DNA of 34,818 nucleotides from CAYXGZ01 sp964464755 (GTDB lineage: Bacteria > Planctomycetota > MHYJ01 > JACPRB01): assembly GCA_964464755.1 (NCBI GenBank), contig CAYXGZ010000037.1:1-34818 (forward strand), given 5' to 3'. The translations under genes were made by a program, and so were the position numbers. Positions within the stretch are counted from its first letter, which is position 1, and every line of letters starts with the position of its first letter. This document shows positions 30,825-34,818 of the stretch, piece after piece. The notes under the pieces are model-generated. The model saw only the letters and a list, made by a program, of their open reading frames with translations, was not told the origin of the DNA and searched no databases.

Positions 30825-30853
30825 TTGACCCCTTGTCGTTTATACATTATAAA
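30825..30853 (+). promoter_or_regulatory. Promoter of merR-like gene (TTGACC-N17-TATAAA) with overlapping palindrome
   Basis: -35 TTGACC (30825-30830), 17-base spacer, -10 TATAAA (30848-30853): the strongest sigma-70-type promoter of the window, starting three bases after the pfk stop codon. The -10 is the right arm of a perfect inverted repeat TTTATA-CAT-TATAAA (30839-30853), a candidate operator, for instance for autoregulation. Confidence 0.72.
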
Positions 30854-30910
30854 TTACATCCGGAGAGGGGCCGTCGCGCCGGCCGGGGTGGCCGGGCGGG
30901 AGAGGAGAAC

Positions 30911-31159
30911 ATGGGCCCGCGCAAGCTCTACAAGATCGGCGAAGTCATGAAGTACTCCAAGCTGTCCCGCCAGACCATCCACAACTACACGATGATGGGC
31001 CTCATCAAGGAGGCGGAGCGGACGGACTCGGGGCACCGGCTCTACGGCGAGGAGGTCTTCGACCGCCTCCGCAAGATCGAGCTGCTCAAGCGCCACCGCC
31101 CCCTCCGCGAGGTGATCGAGCTCCTCGCCCAGCAGGACGCGGGCGCGACGACGACGTAA
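30911..31159 (+). CDS. Small MerR-family DNA-binding protein (DNA-binding domain only)
   Basis: An 82-aa protein with AGGAG before the ATG. Residues 6-75 are a MerR-type winged helix-turn-helix: LYKIGEVMKYSKLSRQTIHNY (recognition helix about 19-28), then MGLIKEAERTDSGHRLYGEEVFDRL, the classical wing with HRLY. It stops after the first part of the second helix pair (LREVIELLAQQ), with no dimerisation coiled coil or effector domain, so effector sensing is unlikely. It has its own strong promoter and lies 42 bases ahead of the TPR-FlgN-kinase genes, which it may regulate or precede in one transcript. A target in motility control is inference from context. Confidence 0.88.
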   Translation: MGPRKLYKIGEVMKYSKLSRQTIHNYTMMGLIKEAERTDSGHRLYGEEVFDRLRKIELLKRHRPLREVIELLAQQDAGATTT

Positions 31160-31178
31160 CGGCCGCCGGGGGCGGCCG
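31160..31178 (+). other. GC hairpin after the merR-like gene
   Basis: CGGCCGCC-GGG-GGCGGCCG immediately follows the stop codon, but no T-tract comes after it (GGCAGAGAGG instead). It may stabilise the 3' end or attenuate transcription into the next gene; I do not call it a proper terminator. Confidence 0.4.
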
Positions 31179-31201
31179 GGCAGAGAGGGGGTTGGGTCCG
31201 C

Positions 31202-32890
31202 ATGACGCTGTCCGCGTCCGTCCGCTGGTCCCTCGCCGTCGCGGCCCTCGCGTCGCTCCCCTGGCTCTGGCTCCACCGGCCCGGCGGGCCCGCCGACGAG
31301 GCCGCCCGGGGCCTCGAGCTCCGCGCCCTCGAGCGACTCGCCGCGCTCGGCCGAGATCCGCTCCCGGGCCTCGACGACTTCATCGCCCGACACGGATCCA
31401 CGTCCGACGCGCCCTACGCCCGGCTCCTCCGCGCCCGGGCCCGGCTCGACGCCCTCGACCGCGTCCTCGACGTGCACGCCGACGAGCTCCAGGCCGCCTG
31501 GACCGACCTCGCCGCCGCGCCCGCCGAGATGGCCGTCGCCGTGAAGCTCCGCGCCGCCCGCCTCGCCCTGCTCTCGGGCCACCGCCTTCTCGCCGACGGC
31601 TGGTTCCGCGGGCTCGGCCGCGACGCCGCGCCCGACCACGCGCTCGCGCTCGCCGCCGCGGGCCGCGCCCCCGAGGCCCTCGAGCTCGGCCCCACGGACC
31701 CCTTCGTCTCCGCCCGCGTCCACCTCGCGCTCCGCGACTTCGCCGCCGCGCTCCGCGCCCTCGAGGGCCGATCCGAGCCCCGCGCGCTCGCTCTCCGGGC
31801 CCGCATCCGCCTGGCCGCCGGCGAGTTCGCCCGCGCCGCCGAGGACGCCCGCCAGGCCCAGTCGGCCCTGCCCGAGAGCGACGACCGCGACGAGGCGCTC
31901 TACGTCGAGGCCGAAGCCCGCCGCGCGCTCCGCGACCCCGGCGCCGAGACCGCCGCCGCCATCCTGCTCCGCGGCCGCAGCCGCTGGCGCCCCTACGGCC
32001 ACCTCGCCCTCGGCCGCTGGCTGCTCGACCGCGGCTCGCCCGACGCCGTCGTCCACCTCCAGGCCTGGTCCGAGGCGCTCGCGAGCCCGCGCGACCTCGC
32101 CTTCGCCGGCCTCGAGGCCGGGCCCCTCGAGGCCTTCCTGCTCGACGCCGCCTGGGCCGCCGACGACGAGGCGGCCGACGCGTGGATCGGGGTCCTCGGG
32201 TACGGTCGCTGGAGGTCCCAAAGATCCGCCGATCGCCGCGAGGTCCTGCTCTCCGCCGAGTACATGGCGCGCCTCGGCGTCCTCCGCGGCCCGGGGGCCG
32301 TGTTCGAGCGGCTCGAGACCCTCGCCGCGGGTTCCGACGTCGTCGCGCTCCGCGCGCGCCGCCGCCTCGCGGAGTGGAAGTCCCGGCTCGGCGACGCGAC
32401 GGGCGCCGAGTCCGAGGCCCGACGCGTCCTCGAGTCGACGGATCCGGCCGGGCGCGGCGAACGGCGCCGGACGCTGGCCCTGCTTTTCCGCCTCCGCCCG
32501 GACCAGGCCCCGGGTCTCGCGGGCCGCATCGAGGCCCTCGCCGAGCCCGGCGCCGAGGCGGAACTCGCCGGCCTCCACCTCGACGCCCACGCGCGCGGCG
32601 TCCCCGGGGAACTGCTCCGCGCTCGCCAGGCCCTCGGTCCCGCGAGCGACGCCCCGGTCCAGCTCCGCCTCGCGGCCCTGCTCGGGCCCCAGGGACTCGA
32701 CCTCTACCGCGCCGTGGCCGACCGGTCCCGGGATCCGCACGACCGCCTCGAGGGCCGCCTCGGCGTGGCCCGGCTCGCCGGAGGCGTCGACCTCGCCGCG
32801 GCGCGCCGCGACCTCGAGGACCTGCCCCCCTCCCTGCGCCGGGACGTCCTGGCCGCGCTGCTCCGCGAGGCGGAAGGGGTCGCCCGATGA
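31202..32890 (+). CDS. Membrane-anchored TPR-like helical repeat protein, 562 aa
   Basis: The ATG is preceded by a G-rich AGAGAGGGGG about 10 bases upstream. Residues about 7-24 form one hydrophobic segment (VRWSLAVAALASLPWLWL), a signal anchor or signal peptide. Everything after is helical and extremely rich in Ala, Leu, Arg and Asp, with degenerate two-helix repeats (for example LRDFAAALRALEGRSEPRAL and LAAGEFARAAEDARQAQSAL). I see no catalytic motif. Its end overlaps the FlgN-like gene (ATGA), and the kinase and regulator follow in the same coupled chain. A role in motility or envelope assembly is inferred from context only. Confidence 0.75.
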   Translation: MTLSASVRWSLAVAALASLPWLWLHRPGGPADEAARGLELRALERLAALGRDPLPGLDDFIARHGSTSDAPYARLLRARARLDALDRVLDVHADELQAAWTDLAAAPAEMAVAVKLRAARLALLSGHRLLADGWFRGLGRDAAPDHALALAAAGRAPEALELGPTDPFVSARVHLALRDFAAALRALEGRSEPRALALRARIRLAAGEFARAAEDARQAQSALPESDDRDEALYVEAEARRALRDPGAETAAAILLRGRSRWRPYGHLALGRWLLDRGSPDAVVHLQAWSEALASPRDLAFAGLEAGPLEAFLLDAAWAADDEAADAWIGVLGYGRWRSQRSADRREVLLSAEYMARLGVLRGPGAVFERLETLAAGSDVVALRARRRLAEWKSRLGDATGAESEARRVLESTDPAGRGERRRTLALLFRLRPDQAPGLAGRIEALAEPGAEAELAGLHLDAHARGVPGELLRARQALGPASDAPVQLRLAALLGPQGLDLYRAVADRSRDPHDRLEGRLGVARLAGGVDLAAARRDLEDLPPSLRRDVLAALLREAEGVAR

Positions 32891-33297
32891 ACCTCGCCGC
32901 CTTCCTCGCCGACGTCGCCGCGCAGAACGAGCGCTACCGTGCGATGGCCGCCCTCGCGGAGGAGTCGATCTCCCTCCTCGCCTCGCGGCCCCTCGACGCG
33001 GCCCTGCCGCTCCTCGAGCGCAAGCAGGCCCTGCTCGCCGAGATCTCGGAGATCGACGCCCGCCTCGCCCCGATCCGCTCGGACTGGGAGCGCATCCGCG
33101 CCTCGCTCTCCGAGGCCGACCGCTCCCGCGTCGAGGAGGCCGTGCGCGGGACCCGCGACGTCCTCGAGGGCCTCGTCGCCCTCGAGAACCGCGCCAAGGA
33201 GGCGATGGAGCGCAAGCACGTCGCGTCGATCCGCGATTTCCAGGACCGCGTGGCCAGGTCCCGCCTCCGGGACGCCTACGGCGGGGGCGCGCCGTGA
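32887..33297 (+). CDS. FlgN/FliT-like small helical protein (putative flagellar export chaperone)
   Basis: A 136-aa all-helical protein starting with ATG inside the stop of the previous gene (ATGA). It has two long amphipathic helices (about 3-55, with LLASRPLDAALPLLERKQALLAEISEID, and about 60-125). The pattern 'LL..gd...l..Ll..kq.Ll..i...' is the hallmark by which FlgN-type chaperones, which escort hook-associated proteins to the export apparatus, are usually recognised; FlgN proteins are about 130-150 aa. The link to flagella is supported by the downstream FlrBC/FlgSR-like two-component pair. Sequence-based confidence is moderate because FlgN proteins are very divergent. Confidence 0.6.
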   Translation: MNLAAFLADVAAQNERYRAMAALAEESISLLASRPLDAALPLLERKQALLAEISEIDARLAPIRSDWERIRASLSEADRSRVEEAVRGTRDVLEGLVALENRAKEAMERKHVASIRDFQDRVARSRLRDAYGGGAP

Positions 33298-34072
33298 CGC
33301 AGGAACTCGGCGACATCGCCCGGCTGATGGAGACCCTCGGGGGCGCCACCGAGCGCCTCGGGGACTCCTTCCGCCGCATCGCCTCCCTGCAGGAGGAGCT
33401 CGCCGAGAAGGACCGCCTCCTCGCCCGCAAGACCCGCTTCGAGGAGCTCGGCCGCATGGCGGCGGCGCTCGCCCACGAGATCCGCAACCCGCTCGGCGCC
33501 GTCGTGCTCTGGACCTCGATGCTCAAGCGCGACCTCGAGGCCGACCCCGCGAAGGTCGCGGCGCTCGACAAGATCCTCTCCGCCGTCCGCGGCCTCGACC
33601 GCCTCGTCGAGGACATGCTGCTCTACGGGCGCGACGTCGCCCCGGTCCCCGGCCCCGTCGATCCCGCCGGCCTCGTCGAGGACGCGGTCGCGATGGCGGG
33701 CCTCGAGCCGGGGATCCGCGTCGAGACGCTCGTCCCCTCCGGCGCGACCTTCGTCGCCGACGCGGCGATGCTCCGCCGCGCGCTGCTCAACCTCGTGCTC
33801 AACGCCGCCCAGGCCATGAACGGCATCGGCGTGCTGCGGATCTCCTGGGCCGAGTCCGCGGGCCGCGTGCGGCTCGCCGTCTCCGACTCGGGCCCGGGCT
33901 TCCCGCCCGAGGTGCTCGAGAAGCTCTTCACGCCCTTCCTCACGTCGAAGGCCCGGGGCACGGGCCTCGGGCTCGCGCTGGCCCTGAAGATCGCCGAGGC
34001 GCACCGCGGCTCGGTCTCCGCGCGCAACCTCCCGTCCGGGGGCGCCGAGGTCGTGCTGGAGGTGCCCCGCTG

Positions 34073-34073
<1 letters not shown>
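33294..34073 (+). CDS. Soluble sensor histidine kinase (FlrB/FlgS/NtrB-like)
   Basis: Starts at GTG 33294 overlapping the FlgN-like stop (GTGA). The 259-aa protein has no membrane span and no PAS domain: an N-terminal coiled coil (about 1-45), the phosphoacceptor motif AAALAHEIRNPLGA (His61), then the ATPase domain with N box LLNLVLNAAQAM (about 164-175), G1 box DSGPGFP and G2 box GTGLGLALA. The short soluble layout matches FlrB/FlgS kinases that read flagellar assembly rather than outside signals. It is followed by its sigma-54 response regulator with a one-base overlap (TGATG). Kinase identity is certain; the flagellar role is inferred. Confidence 0.92.

Positions 34074-34818
<745 letters not shown>

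Noticed and set aside
30569..30847. Minus-strand open frame of 92 codons starting with MYKRQ at the merR promoter
   Set aside because: It begins in the AT-rich promoter palindrome and runs antisense to pfk; Arg/Ser/Pro-rich with no support.

Overview
The window is very GC-rich (about 70% by eye) and almost fully coding: 32 genes, two of them cut by the window edges. I see no tRNA, rRNA, CRISPR array, insertion sequence or phage gene. It looks like a chromosomal core of a diderm bacterium, most likely Planctomycetota or a close PVC relative. The reasons are several ExbD proteins beside a signal-peptide ExbB, large periplasmic TPR proteins, a small Hc1-type histone-like protein, a pilM-linked secretin locus recalling Akkermansia Amuc_1098-1102, and a rhomboid with a cytosolic C-terminal extension. 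The assignment is inference, not proof.

Region 1 (1-1620, minus): the 5' part of guaA and an overlapping HAD phosphatase gene, which seems to be read from a leaderless promoter.

Region 2 (1701-19794, all minus): an 18-kb envelope-machine locus. In reading order it holds a PilM-PilN fusion, a 407-aa single-span PilO/Amuc_1100-like protein, a 474-aa single-span protein with an FN3-like domain, a 172-aa lipoprotein that repeats a module of the 474-aa protein, a TPR-secretin lipoprotein, two exported TPR-type proteins (987 and 389 aa), ExbB, four ExbD proteins (two A/B pairs) and a second TPR-secretin lipoprotein. Promoter-like elements and four GC-rich hairpin terminators split it into about five transcription units. 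No pilin, assembly ATPase, PilC/GspF or prepilin peptidase is present. My reading is a secretin-centred envelope-spanning complex, possibly powered by proton flow through ExbB/ExbD instead of a pilus ATPase. This is the most novel content of the window.

Region 3 (20156-25053): a tightly overlapping minus-strand unit (mtaB, a DHH phosphoesterase, a family 4 uracil-DNA glycosylase) divergent from mnmA and a small exported protein. Two tRNA-modification genes thus sit back to back around one symmetric -10 element.

Region 4 (25054-30822): a Hc1-like protein, an exported protein, a rhomboid lacking the catalytic serine, an exported LolA/LppX-like protein, a multi-span membrane protein, a TPR-thioredoxin-fold protein lacking CxxC, and a phosphofructokinase with the Gly/Lys active-site combination.

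Region 5 (30839-34818, plus): a minimal MerR-type regulator with a strong promoter, then four genes (TPR protein, FlgN-like protein, soluble histidine kinase, sigma-54 response regulator), the last three joined by overlapping start/stop codons. This resembles the regulatory head of a flagellar operon that would continue beyond the window.
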